From positions 1 to 64,000 of the forward strand of contig NZ_QFFZ01000016.1 in the NCBI RefSeq assembly GCF_004369225.1: 64,000 bases of DNA, read 5' to 3'. The stretch comes from Pelotomaculum propionicicum (GTDB taxonomy: Bacteria; Bacillota; Desulfotomaculia; Desulfotomaculales; Pelotomaculaceae). Of the stretch, positions 9,862-17,297 are shown one piece after another. The position numbers and the translations under genes are program-made. The stretch's first letter is position 1. Every line of letters begins with the position of its first letter. The notes below the pieces were generated by a model. That model did not search any database, had not been told where the DNA came from, and worked only from the letters and a program-made list of their open reading frames with translations.

Positions 9862-9921
9862 TTGACACAGCTTCCATAATGGCACATAATGATAATAGCT
9901 AAATTAGCTATTATAGCTATT
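9862..9921 (+). promoter_or_regulatory. Promoter with palindromic operator for the Phd-Uma2 fusion
   Basis: TTGACA (9862-9867) and CATAAT (9885-9890) have an ideal 17-base spacer. Directly downstream lies the palindrome TAATAGCTAA-A-TTAGCTATTA (9893-9913), then a third half-site TAGCTATT at 9914-9921. The operator covers the expected start of transcription, so a bound protein would block it. The N-terminal Phd-like domain of the encoded protein is the likely ligand (autorepression). 9669-9861 holds no gene I can support. Confidence 0.7.
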
Positions 9922-9936
9922 GCTTGAGGTGTGTCC

Positions 9937-10683
9937 ATGAAAATCAACTCAACGGAACTGCAGAACAACTTCGGGAAATACCTGATGCTTGCGGCGCAGG
10001 AGGACATTATAATTACAAGAAACGGTATGGAGATAGCAAAACTGTCAGCCGTCAGAGACGCGGTTTCGGACCGCGGCGCGGCGCCTGGTACGGTAATAGA
10101 TGTAATGGAAAAGGCGGAAGTATACGGTTACGGCGGCAGAAAGGCATCCTATGAGGAGTTTTTGGAGCTGACCAAAGACACCGAAGATAGATACGAATAC
10201 ATAGATGGTGAAATATACCTGCTGGCCTCGCCTAAAACCACGCACCAGATAGCTTTGACCGAACTGTTTGTGATTTTTTACAACTGGTTTCAGGGTAAAG
10301 AATGCGTCCCCCTGGTTGCCCCTTATGATATTACACTCAGGAGAAACCCGGAGAATATAAATGTTGTTCAGCCTGACATCATGGTCATCTGCGACCTTGA
10401 GGAAAAGCTGGATGAAAAAGACTATTACAAGGGCGTCCCGGCACTTGTGGTGGAGATTATATCAGAGGGTACGCGGAGCAAGGATTTAATCAAAAAGCTT
10501 GACCTTTACATGTCATGCGGCGTCAGGGAATACTGGATTGTAAACCCGATAAACAGGGAAGTGACCGTTTATCATTTTGAAGACAAAAACATCAGCGGCA
10601 ATATCACTTACAAAAAACCAGAAATCGCGCAGTCCTACATTTTTGAAGGACTGTCCGTGGAGCTTGGCAGAATCTTTAAGTGA
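9937..10683 (+). CDS. Phd/YefM-type antitoxin domain fused to Uma2-family (DUF820) nuclease-like domain
   Basis: Residues 1-45 (MKINSTELQNNFGKYL, then IIITRNGMEIAKLS) match the Phd/YefM DNA-binding antitoxin fold. Residues 60-248 match Uma2 proteins: RYEYIDGEIYLLASP, VVQPDIMVIC, LVVEIISEGTRSKDL and GVREYWIVNP. The last three hold the Asp, Glu and Lys expected of a PD-(D/E)XK active site. ATG 9937 is chosen over GTG 9931 because GAGG lies 7 bases before it. The Uma2 family is mostly found in cyanobacteria and Firmicutes and its role is not established. A built-in antitoxin-like operator binder suggests a self-regulated nuclease. A terminator follows. Confidence 0.8.
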   Translation: MKINSTELQNNFGKYLMLAAQEDIIITRNGMEIAKLSAVRDAVSDRGAAPGTVIDVMEKAEVYGYGGRKASYEEFLELTKDTEDRYEYIDGEIYLLASPKTTHQIALTELFVIFYNWFQGKECVPLVAPYDITLRRNPENINVVQPDIMVICDLEEKLDEKDYYKGVPALVVEIISEGTRSKDLIKKLDLYMSCGVREYWIVNPINREVTVYHFEDKNISGNITYKKPEIAQSYIFEGLSVELGRIFK

Positions 10684-10741
10684 GCGTTCTAAAAGGAGCA
10701 CGACGGACATGGCAGCATATCTCATGAGCAACTGAAAAATA

Positions 10742-10783
10742 AGGCCTCCGGTTCACCCTGGACCGAGAGGCCTATTTTTTTTA
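10742..10783 (+). terminator. Rho-independent terminator after the Phd-Uma2 gene
   Basis: AGGCCTCCGGT pairs with ACCGAGAGGCCT with one bulged base; a run of eight T follows. Confidence 0.8.
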
Positions 10784-10843
10784 ATCATGGTTAGAAATGC
10801 CGGTTGCGAAAGGAACCTTTGTGTCCGGCACAAAGGGTTATGC

Positions 10844-11083
10844 TCATTTTTTCCACGCGGGGAGCTGAGCCATCATTCCTTTGGCTGCATCCCGTGCTGC
10901 CTGTTTATCCAGCCCCTGGGTTCTAACAATAAAGTTGGCTAAAGAATCCAGTTTTTCCTCATAGGACTGCATTGTTCCATCCTGCCGCGCGCAGTGAACG
11001 CAAAAATCCTTATCAGGGTCTCCCATGGCAAAGTCCGCAGGGTTTTCCATAGGCATTCCGCAGGCAATACAAATCTTCATCAT
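10844..11083 (-). CDS. Small zinc-ribbon protein
   Basis: A protein of about 79 residues with two CxxC-type pairs: CIACGMPM near the start and FCVHCARQDG about 20 residues later. The rest is helical and ends LPAWKK. This is the putative zinc-ribbon family often found alone or fused to AraC-type effector domains. GGGAG lies 5 bases before the ATG at 11083; upstream GTG and TTG codons are alternatives. It is downstream of the TetR gene on the same strand with an 18-base gap, so the two are probably cotranscribed. The function is unknown. Confidence 0.75.
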   Translation of the reverse strand: MMKICIACGMPMENPADFAMGDPDKDFCVHCARQDGTMQSYEEKLDSLANFIVRTQGLDKQAARDAAKGMMAQLPAWKK

Positions 11084-11107
11084 CAACACTCCCTTGTAAT
11101 TTAATTT

Positions 11108-11719
11108 TTACTCAGTAATTAAGGTTAAATAGTGTTCCAATAGTTCTTTGCCATATCGCTCTAAAACCGGCTTTCCAGGGGAAAACAAGTCACCGTTAGC
11201 CAGATAATAGTGCACTAGTCCGATCCAGGTATTGAAGAGCAGGTGCATTGGAAGCCGGCGAATTATACCTGCCGCCATCTCTCGCTCGGCTGCCTGGCTT
11301 AGATGAAATGAAACGGCCGATTGAATCATTATCAAAGTATTTCGTGCGCTTTCCGGCAGTAAACTCCCTTCTCTAACCAGCCTGGTATAGAAGGGTTCAA
11401 ACTCAGCCAAACCCTTCAAATGTGCCTCCAGGATTTCATGTACGCTCCCGCCGCCGGCCAGTTCATGAAGTCGCCGGGTAACCCTGGCGCCGAACTCATT
11501 AATTACCTCGGTTAATAGAGCGTCCCGTGTCGGAAAATGCGCAAACACCGTCCCGTGCGATACTCCGGCGGCTTTCGCAATGTCGGCGGTCCGGGTATTG
11601 ATTAGACCATCTTTGGCCAATTGGTTAAAAGCCATCGTGATCAGGTGTTTCCTGGTTTGTTTTTTTTGTTTCTGGCGTTGTGATTCAGGCATCTCGTCAA
11701 CCCCAGCATATTGAGTCAT
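11108..11719 (-). CDS. TetR/AcrR family transcriptional regulator
   Basis: Up to 203 residues. The N-terminal helix-turn-helix is clear: HLITMAFNQLAKDG, then TADIAKAAGVSHGTVFAHFP, the classic TetR recognition helix. The C-terminal ligand domain is divergent, as usual. The ATG at 11719 would leave a leader of only about 14 bases; an ATG at 11692 with GGGG upstream is an alternative. An operator-like repeat overlaps the start (see 11712-11768), which suggests autoregulation. The likely target is itself plus the zinc-ribbon gene downstream. The inducer is unknown. Confidence 0.88.
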   Translation of the reverse strand: MTQYAGVDEMPESQRQKQKKQTRKHLITMAFNQLAKDGLINTRTADIAKAAGVSHGTVFAHFPTRDALLTEVINEFGARVTRRLHELAGGGSVHEILEAHLKGLAEFEPFYTRLVREGSLLPESARNTLIMIQSAVSFHLSQAAEREMAAGIIRRLPMHLLFNTWIGLVHYYLANGDLFSPGKPVLERYGKELLEHYLTLITE

Positions 11720-11768
11720 AACTCATTGAGTCTTTGCTCATTATATTTAAAATATGATTTTTTGTCAA
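11712..11768 (-). promoter_or_regulatory. Promoter and overlapping inverted repeats of the TetR gene
   Basis: On the minus strand TTGACA (11768-11763) and TATAAT (11745-11740) are 17 bases apart. At 11712-11740 TGAGT-cata-ACTCA-t-TGAGT-cttt-GCTCA forms interlocked inverted repeats that cover the transcription start and the first codon. This is the arrangement expected for a self-repressing TetR protein. Confidence 0.65.
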
Positions 11769-11955
11769 TTGTTTTTTTATTGAGAGCTTTTTTAAATTTC
11801 TTTAAAGAGATGTTTTCAGTTTTGTTTATTCCTTGACCTGTCCATTATTTAAAAGTTCATTCGTATTATTTACTCGTATAAAAGAATTACTGAAAAACCA
11901 TACTAATAAAAACAAAAAACCTTTTTATACCATAACCGAGGAGGTGGGATCCAAA

Positions 11956-12333
11956 GTGGCTAATCCAACCAGATTCGGCAAAGGGGAAGCCAGGCTAAAG
12001 GCCATGCATGAGGCTGATTACCCCGGAGGAGTTGTGGTTGACCCGACGCCGATAACCGCTGGTGAAGAAGTGACAGTTTTTTATAACGGGCTGCTGGGTA
12101 AGGAAGGTAAGGGACAGGTTTATCTTCATTACGGGTACGGGCCCCATGATAAGTGGAGAAACATTTCAAGTGTTAGCATGGAAAAGTCAGGCTGGGGCTG
12201 GGTAAGCAACGTGGACATGCCTGAGCATGAAGGGCGCTTTAACTTCTGCTTCAAGGACGGCGCCGAACACTGGGACAACAACAACGGAGTGAATTGGAGC
12301 TTTGAGATTCACAACGGGAGCAAGCGTTATTAA
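11956..12333 (+). CDS. Starch/glycogen-binding module protein (CBM25/53-like)
   Basis: A 125-residue protein made of one carbohydrate-binding module. Seen: PITAGEEVTVFYNGLL, VYLHYGYGP, then RFNFCFKDGAEHWDNNNG, the Trp/Asn-rich face typical of CBM25/53 starch binders. The start is the GTG at 11956, 8 bases after GAGGAGGTGG. An upstream ATG at 11833 would add a non-conserved Lys-rich stretch without a ribosome site. No signal peptide is seen, so it probably acts inside the cell on glycogen. The neighbouring glycosyltransferase and GH57 genes support this. A terminator separates it from the synthase gene. Confidence 0.75.
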   Translation: MANPTRFGKGEARLKAMHEADYPGGVVVDPTPITAGEEVTVFYNGLLGKEGKGQVYLHYGYGPHDKWRNISSVSMEKSGWGWVSNVDMPEHEGRFNFCFKDGAEHWDNNNGVNWSFEIHNGSKRY

Positions 12334-12343
12334 TAAGAAACAG

Positions 12344-12374
12344 TCCCTGCCACTAGCCCGGTAGGGATTTTTAT
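12344..12374 (+). terminator. Terminator after the carbohydrate-binding protein
   Basis: TCCCTGCC (12344-12351) pairs with GGTAGGGA (12360-12367) with one G.U; TTTTTATT follows. Confidence 0.75.
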
Positions 12375-12401
12375 TGATCCCGACAGACAGGAGGCGAAAG
12401 T

Positions 12402-13652
12402 TTGTTGAGAGTTTTAATGCTTTCCTGGGAGTACCCCCCCAAAAGTGTGGGAGGGTTGGCCCAGCATGTTTACGATCTGACCGGCGCCCTGGTGGAAAGC
12501 GGTGTGGATGTCCACCTGATTACATCCGGTGAAAAAGGCGCGCCTGCCTACGAGCGGGTTAACGGGGTTAAGGTTTACAGGGTAGAGCCTTACCGGGTTT
12601 CTTCACCGGACTTTGTTACCTGGGTGGCGCAGTTTAACGTGGCCTTGCTGGAAAAAGTGATGCAGCTGCTAGGTGAGGTCGGCGGCTTTCAGATTGTACA
12701 CGCCCACGACTGGCTGGTGGCATATGCGGCCAGAGCAGTTAAGCACGCGGGAAGGCTGCCCCTGGTGGCTACCATCCATGCTACGGAATACGGCCGCAAT
12801 TACGGCCTGCACAATGATGTGCAAAGGCACATCAGCGATATTGAATGGTGGCTGACCTACGAGGCCTGGCGGGTCATCTGCTGCAGCCGCTACATGGAAG
12901 GGGAAGTAAAGCATGTTTTCCAGCTGCCCGATGACAAGGTCACAGTTATACCAAATGGAGTCAATGCCGCCAGTTTTCAAATAGGCAGCGGAAACGTGCA
13001 CCGCAGCCACTATGCCGCCCCGGATGAAAGGATAGTTTTTTATGTCGGCAGGCTGGTTAAGGAAAAAGGGGTGCAGATTTTACTGGACGCCGCTCCCGAA
13101 GTCCTGTCCCACTATCCGCAAACCAAGTTTATCATAGCCGGCAAAGGTCCTCACCTTGCCCCCTTAAAGCGTCAGGCTGAGGCTCTGGGTATTGCCAACA
13201 GGGTATATTTTACGGGTTATATCGATGACAGTGTCAGGAACAGCCTTTACAGCTGGTCTGACGCGGCGGTATTTCCCAGCTTGTACGAGCCTTTCGGTAT
13301 TGTGGCGCTGGAGGCCATGGCCGCCAGGACGCCGGTTATCGTGTCCGACTGCGGCGGCATCAGTGAAATTGTCAGTCACGGGGTCAACGGGCTAAAAGCT
13401 GCTACAGGCAACAGCCACTCCCTGGCGCAAAACATTCTTGCCGTTTTAAAACAGCCTGAACTTGGAGAATATTTAAAAGAGAACGCGTATAGTATGGTCT
13501 TAGAAGAGTTTAACTGGCGGCATATCGCCCGGCAAACGGCTGCGGTATATAAAGAAGTTTTAGATGCCCACCGTAGGACCACCTGGTCTGCGCCTGGCAG
13601 GCGGGACGGGATTTTCGGGCGGTTTAACCAACTCATAGCCAGGTACTCGTGA
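12402..13652 (+). CDS. Glycosyltransferase family 4 (glycogen synthase-like)
   Basis: A 416-residue retaining glycosyltransferase. The N-terminal acceptor domain begins MLSWEYPPKSVGGLAQHV, the glycine loop that binds the sugar nucleotide. IVHAHDW lies near 100. The C-terminal GT-B domain has VGRLVKEKGVQ near 213 and the E-x7-E motif in EPFGIVALEAMA near 297. The TTG start follows AGGAGG. Length and motifs fit archaeal-type glycogen or glucan synthases. Neighbours (binding module, nucleotidyltransferase fusion, GH57 branching enzyme) support synthesis of an alpha-glucan from a nucleotide sugar. The donor cannot be determined from sequence. Confidence 0.85.
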   Translation: MLRVLMLSWEYPPKSVGGLAQHVYDLTGALVESGVDVHLITSGEKGAPAYERVNGVKVYRVEPYRVSSPDFVTWVAQFNVALLEKVMQLLGEVGGFQIVHAHDWLVAYAARAVKHAGRLPLVATIHATEYGRNYGLHNDVQRHISDIEWWLTYEAWRVICCSRYMEGEVKHVFQLPDDKVTVIPNGVNAASFQIGSGNVHRSHYAAPDERIVFYVGRLVKEKGVQILLDAAPEVLSHYPQTKFIIAGKGPHLAPLKRQAEALGIANRVYFTGYIDDSVRNSLYSWSDAAVFPSLYEPFGIVALEAMAARTPVIVSDCGGISEIVSHGVNGLKAATGNSHSLAQNILAVLKQPELGEYLKENAYSMVLEEFNWRHIARQTAAVYKEVLDAHRRTTWSAPGRRDGIFGRFNQLIARYS

Positions 13653-13982
13653 CTTCCTCCCCTCACTGAAGTAAGGGGCATCCAGGTTCGTAGACCATAA
13701 GCTTTCGCCAGACTACGGACGCTGTCACCGCGCCACTACTCCGTGGGTTGCCCCAGGGAGATACGTTATAGGACACAGTTAACCTTTGAGCCAAGAACAT
13801 TTTGCGTATACAAGGACTTGTGTATACAACCCGATATGTTCACTTTTCAAAGAACTGTAGTTTTATTATACCATGAATGGATTTATTTGGGTGGTAACCG
13901 GCTGTATCCCTCGTTTAAAAATGAGGGGATTAGCCGGAGTTGTATCTAAAAAGGTTTTTTTTAAAACGAACGGAGGCTGCGT
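13653..13982 (+). other. Intergenic remnant with nested stem-loops, IS605-like end
   Basis: No gene was found. CCCCT-cactgaagta-AGGGG near 13659-13678 and a nested hairpin at 13898-13937 (outer CCGGCT/AGCCGG, inner TCCCTC/GAGGGGA) are reminiscent of the folded ends of IS200/IS605-type elements. An imperfect repeat of GTATACAAG lies at 13806-13827. No transposase or TnpB is left. GGAGG near 13972 serves the next gene. Confidence 0.35.
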
Positions 13983-16457
13983 ATGAAGGCGATCATTATG
14001 GCCGGGGGAGAGGGCTCACGTCTCAGGCCTCTTACCTGCGGCAGGCCAAAGCCGATGGTTCCTGTTTTAAACAGGCCGATCATGGCTCACATTATTGATC
14101 TATTGAAGAACCACGGCTTTGATGATATCGGAGTAACTCTGCAGTATATGCCGGAGGCCATCAGAGATCACTTTGGCAACGGGGCGGAGTATGATGTTAA
14201 CCTGCGGTATTTTGTTGAGGATTCACCTCTGGGTACCGCCGGGAGTGTTAAAAATGCCTCAGGATTTCTGGATGATACTTTTCTGGTAATCAGCGGTGAC
14301 GCCCTGACTGACCTGGATCTGACCCGTGCTGTGGAATTTCACAAAAAAAACGGTTCGCTGGCAACCCTGGTGCTCACCCGGGTGGACTGTCCCCTGGAAT
14401 ATGGTGTGGTGATTACCTCGGAGGACGGCAGGATCACTCAATTCCTGGAAAAACCGGGCTGGGGCGAGGTATTCAGCGACACAGTCAATACCGGTATTTA
14501 TGTGCTTGAGCCCGAGGTGCTGGAATATTTTGCTCCGGGCCGGATGTTTGACTTCAGCAAAGATCTGTTCCCGCTGCTGCTAAGCGAGAAAAAACCCCTG
14601 TTTGGACTGGTGCTGCCCGGCTACTGGTGTGATATCGGCAACCTGCAGCAGTATCTTGAGGCGCACTATGACGCGCTGTCGGGTAAAGTAAAAATTGAAA
14701 TGCCCGGCCATGAAACGTTGCCCCGGGTTTGGGTGGAAGATGGCGCTTATATCAACCCTGCCGCCAGTGTCAAAGGACCTTCCCTTATTGGCGCCGACTG
14801 CCAGATTGCTGCCGGCGCCCGGATAGAGCCCTACACACTGCTGGGCCGCGGCTGCCTGGTGCAAAAAGACGCTTCGATTAAAAGGAGTGTAATCTGGAAC
14901 AACGTTTATGTGGGGAGCGGCGCCTCACTGCGCGGCGCGGTGGTCGGCAGCAGGGTCCAGGTGCAGGCTAAAGCAGGTATTTATGAAGGCGCGGTAGTAG
15001 GTGAGGACTCCATAATCCGTGAAAACAGCCTTTTAAAGCCTGATGTTAAACTATGGCCGCACAAACTGGTGGAAACAGGCGCCACCGTGCACCGGAGCGT
15101 GGTCTGGGGGACCCTTTCACCCAAGAAATCTTTTGGTTTTGAAGGGATCAGCGGCCTGGTAAACGTGGAAATCACACCTGAATTCGCAGTCAGGATAGGC
15201 GCCGCCTTTGGGTCAACAACTGGTTTGGGCGCGCGTATTGCTGTCAGCAGTGACAGTTATACGGCCTCAATTATGATCAGGCAGGCGCTGATCAGCGGCG
15301 CTCAGTCGGTTGGCTCCCGGATCCTGGACCTTGGTGAAGTGATCACGCCGGTGGCGCGTTATGCTGTGAGGTCGCTCAACTGCCAGGCAGGAGTGCATAT
15401 CAAGGTGTCACCGGCAGCCGCGGATAAAGTGGTAATGGTTTTCATCAATTCCCGGGGCGGCAACATATCCAGAGGGCAGGAGCGCAAGATTGAGAACGCG
15501 CTGGCCAGGGAGGATTTTCCCAGGTCTGAGGCAGCCCGGCTTTTTGCCCCTGAGAAGGTGGTTGGGGCAGCCGGAGAATATATGACAGCTGTGTATGATA
15601 ATTATCGGGACGGGAGCCTGCGCGGAGCGGGTTTTAAAGTCCTGCTTTGTTATGATCACAACAACCTGGAAAATTTCGTTGCCGGGCTTTGCAGCCAATT
15701 AGGGCTGGCCCGGGAAAACTACTGCGGGGAAGCCGGCGGTGAGTACCGCAGCTGGAGCGCTTGCCAGAAAATACTGCCGGACATGGCCAAAGCGGTGGTG
15801 GAGAGCGGCGCCGACGCGGGAGCGCTGCTGGATCCAAACGGAGACCGGCTGGTGTTAATTGATGAGAAGGGCAGAGTAATTCAAGATAATTTACTGACCG
15901 CCCTGCTGTCCCTAATCATTTTAAAAGGGCGGGAGGGGCCTGTAGTGGTGCCTGTTACGGCTCCCATGGTTATTGAAGCCCTGGCTGAAAGATATCAGGG
16001 CAGGGTGGTGCGCACCAAGACAGCCCTCCAGGATTTTTTGGATAAAGTACTGGCCCAGGAGCCCGGCCTGGAAGGTATTTCTCAGTTCTTCCTGCATTTT
16101 GACGCCTTGACGGCGCTGGTGAGGATCCTGGACTATACGGCCAGGCATAAAAGCTCACTTGCCACGCTGGTTGAAGAGATACCCCTTTTCTTTATGGACA
16201 GCCAGGAGGTGCATGTGCCCTGGGAAGCAAAAGGCAGGGTAATCAGGCGTTTAATCCAGGACCCGCCGGCCAGCCGGTTTGAAATGCTGGATGGTGTGAA
16301 AATCTACCACCAAAACGGCTGGGCACTGGTTCTGCCGGACCCGGAGGAACCCTTGTGCCGGGTTTTCAGTGAGGGCAGCACCATGGAGATTGCAGAGTCG
16401 CTCACGGATATGTATATTGAAAAGATTAACAAGATAGCTGGTTTGAAAAATCCATAA
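13983..16457 (+). CDS. Sugar-1-phosphate nucleotidyltransferase fused to a phosphomutase-like domain
   Basis: An 824-residue fusion. Residues 1-230 are a nucleotidyltransferase ([13 protein letters not shown] at 7-19, GTAGSVKNA near 85, [10 protein letters not shown] near 101). Residues 250-370 form left-handed beta-helix repeats. Residues 385-815 resemble phosphoglucomutase/phosphomannomutase. In the mutase part the usual phosphoserine loop (TASHNP) is not recognisable; [15 protein letters not shown] is found where it belongs. The metal loop DGDGDR reads DPNGDR. The mutase half may thus be regulatory or altered. Such fusions are known in Firmicutes and cyanobacteria as mannose-1-phosphate guanylyltransferase/phosphomannomutase-type proteins. 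It probably supplies a nucleotide sugar to the synthase upstream. Confidence 0.82.
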   Translation: MKAIIMAGGEGSRLRPLTCGRPKPMVPVLNRPIMAHIIDLLKNHGFDDIGVTLQYMPEAIRDHFGNGAEYDVNLRYFVEDSPLGTAGSVKNASGFLDDTFLVISGDALTDLDLTRAVEFHKKNGSLATLVLTRVDCPLEYGVVITSEDGRITQFLEKPGWGEVFSDTVNTGIYVLEPEVLEYFAPGRMFDFSKDLFPLLLSEKKPLFGLVLPGYWCDIGNLQQYLEAHYDALSGKVKIEMPGHETLPRVWVEDGAYINPAASVKGPSLIGADCQIAAGARIEPYTLLGRGCLVQKDASIKRSVIWNNVYVGSGASLRGAVVGSRVQVQAKAGIYEGAVVGEDSIIRENSLLKPDVKLWPHKLVETGATVHRSVVWGTLSPKKSFGFEGISGLVNVEITPEFAVRIGAAFGSTTGLGARIAVSSDSYTASIMIRQALISGAQSVGSRILDLGEVITPVARYAVRSLNCQAGVHIKVSPAAADKVVMVFINSRGGNISRGQERKIENALAREDFPRSEAARLFAPEKVVGAAGEYMTAVYDNYRDGSLRGAGFKVLLCYDHNNLENFVAGLCSQLGLARENYCGEAGGEYRSWSACQKILPDMAKAVVESGADAGALLDPNGDRLVLIDEKGRVIQDNLLTALLSLIILKGREGPVVVPVTAPMVIEALAERYQGRVVRTKTALQDFLDKVLAQEPGLEGISQFFLHFDALTALVRILDYTARHKSSLATLVEEIPLFFMDSQEVHVPWEAKGRVIRRLIQDPPASRFEMLDGVKIYHQNGWALVLPDPEEPLCRVFSEGSTMEIAESLTDMYIEKINKIAGLKNP

Positions 16458-16465
16458 AACAACAG

Positions 16466-16497
16466 TTAGGGCGGGGTTTTGGGGAACCCCGCCCTAA
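16466..16497. terminator. Bidirectional terminator between convergent genes
   Basis: A perfect 13-bp stem (TTAGGGCGGGGTT at 16466-16478, its complement at 16485-16497) with a TTGGGG loop, lying between the stops of the fusion gene (+) and the secreted-repeat gene (-). Confidence 0.75.
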
Positions 16498-16504
16498 TCA
16501 TATA

Positions 16505-16948
16505 CTAAGCCTTCCAACCTACATCTACGAATTCATATTGTGTGGCGCCATTAGCGTCCTTATAGCTGTATACTTCATACTCACGGTCCGGGTCAAGGTA
16601 GAAATAATGACTTACGCCATTAGCGTCCACATAGTAATTCCACTCACCGTCGCGGTCAGACACCCATTTGAAATAATGGTCTGCTCTCCAGCGGTTGTTT
16701 TGTTTGTGGTAGTAGTGTTTGTTTCCGTCACGGTCATAATAGTAGCTCCAGCTGCCAATAATGGGGCTTGAGTAATCGCTGTCAGAATCGGAATGGTACC
16801 AGCTGTAACCATGATCACCGTAACTTACAGAGCCGCTTTGCTCATTGCCGTAGAAAACAACATCCCTGGACGGGTGGGCATATGCCGCGGAAGCAAAAAC
16901 TACCGACATCAGCAGTGAAACAATAACCAACAACAGAACTTTACGCAT
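16505..16948 (-). CDS. Secreted tyrosine-rich repeat protein
   Basis: About 147 residues. A clear signal peptide (MRKVLLLVIVSLLMSVVFAS, cleavage after AYA) precedes a mature part with three degenerate repeats: SWSYYYDRDGNKHYY, EWNYYVDANGVSHYF and EVYSYKDANGATQYE. Each has an aromatic pair, then D-x-x-G, then an aromatic. They recall WW-like or cell-surface beta-hairpin repeats, but I do not recognise a named family. The ATG at 16948 is chosen because AAAGGGA lies at good distance and the signal peptide begins there; an upstream start at 16999 adds 17 unlikely residues. No anchor is seen, so it is probably released or wall-associated. Confidence 0.65.
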   Translation of the reverse strand: MRKVLLLVIVSLLMSVVFASAAYAHPSRDVVFYGNEQSGSVSYGDHGYSWYHSDSDSDYSSPIIGSWSYYYDRDGNKHYYHKQNNRWRADHYFKWVSDRDGEWNYYVDANGVSHYFYLDPDREYEVYSYKDANGATQYEFVDVGWKA

Positions 16949-17177
16949 TTTTACGCATCCCTTTCTACTATTTGTTTTTTTATGGTAACACTTAAACATT
17001 TATCAAATAATAAAATAACTACTAAGTTAATTCAAAAGTTTCATATAAGACTATATTTGAGTTTTCTCTAAGAATCAAGGAGTAAATGGTGGTATGAAAT
17101 AAGATAACCAGCAAATAAACCATTAGTTTAACAAAAATAAAAACCTTTTCAAAAAAAGAAAAGGTTAGTAATTAGGA

Positions 17178-17281
17178 ATGGGGACACATCTCTATTTTGA
17201 GCCTTACTTAAAGGCCGAGCATAAAGGAAAGGGGACACATCTCTATTTGGGGCCTTACTTTAAGGCCGAGCTATGTCCCCA
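17178..17281. repeat. Tandem REP-like units around GGGGACACATCTCTATTT
   Basis: Two copies of a roughly 50-base unit follow each other: GGGGACACATCTCTATTT at 17178 and again near 17233, each followed by GCCTTACTT and AAGGCCGAGC. The block closes with TATGTCCCC, complementary to its start, so it can fold into a long hairpin. GGGGACA...TGTCCCC palindromes of this type are REP-like elements. A single short version lies at 9078-9098. Confidence 0.6.
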
Positions 17282-17297
17282 TGAATGCCCATGGATT

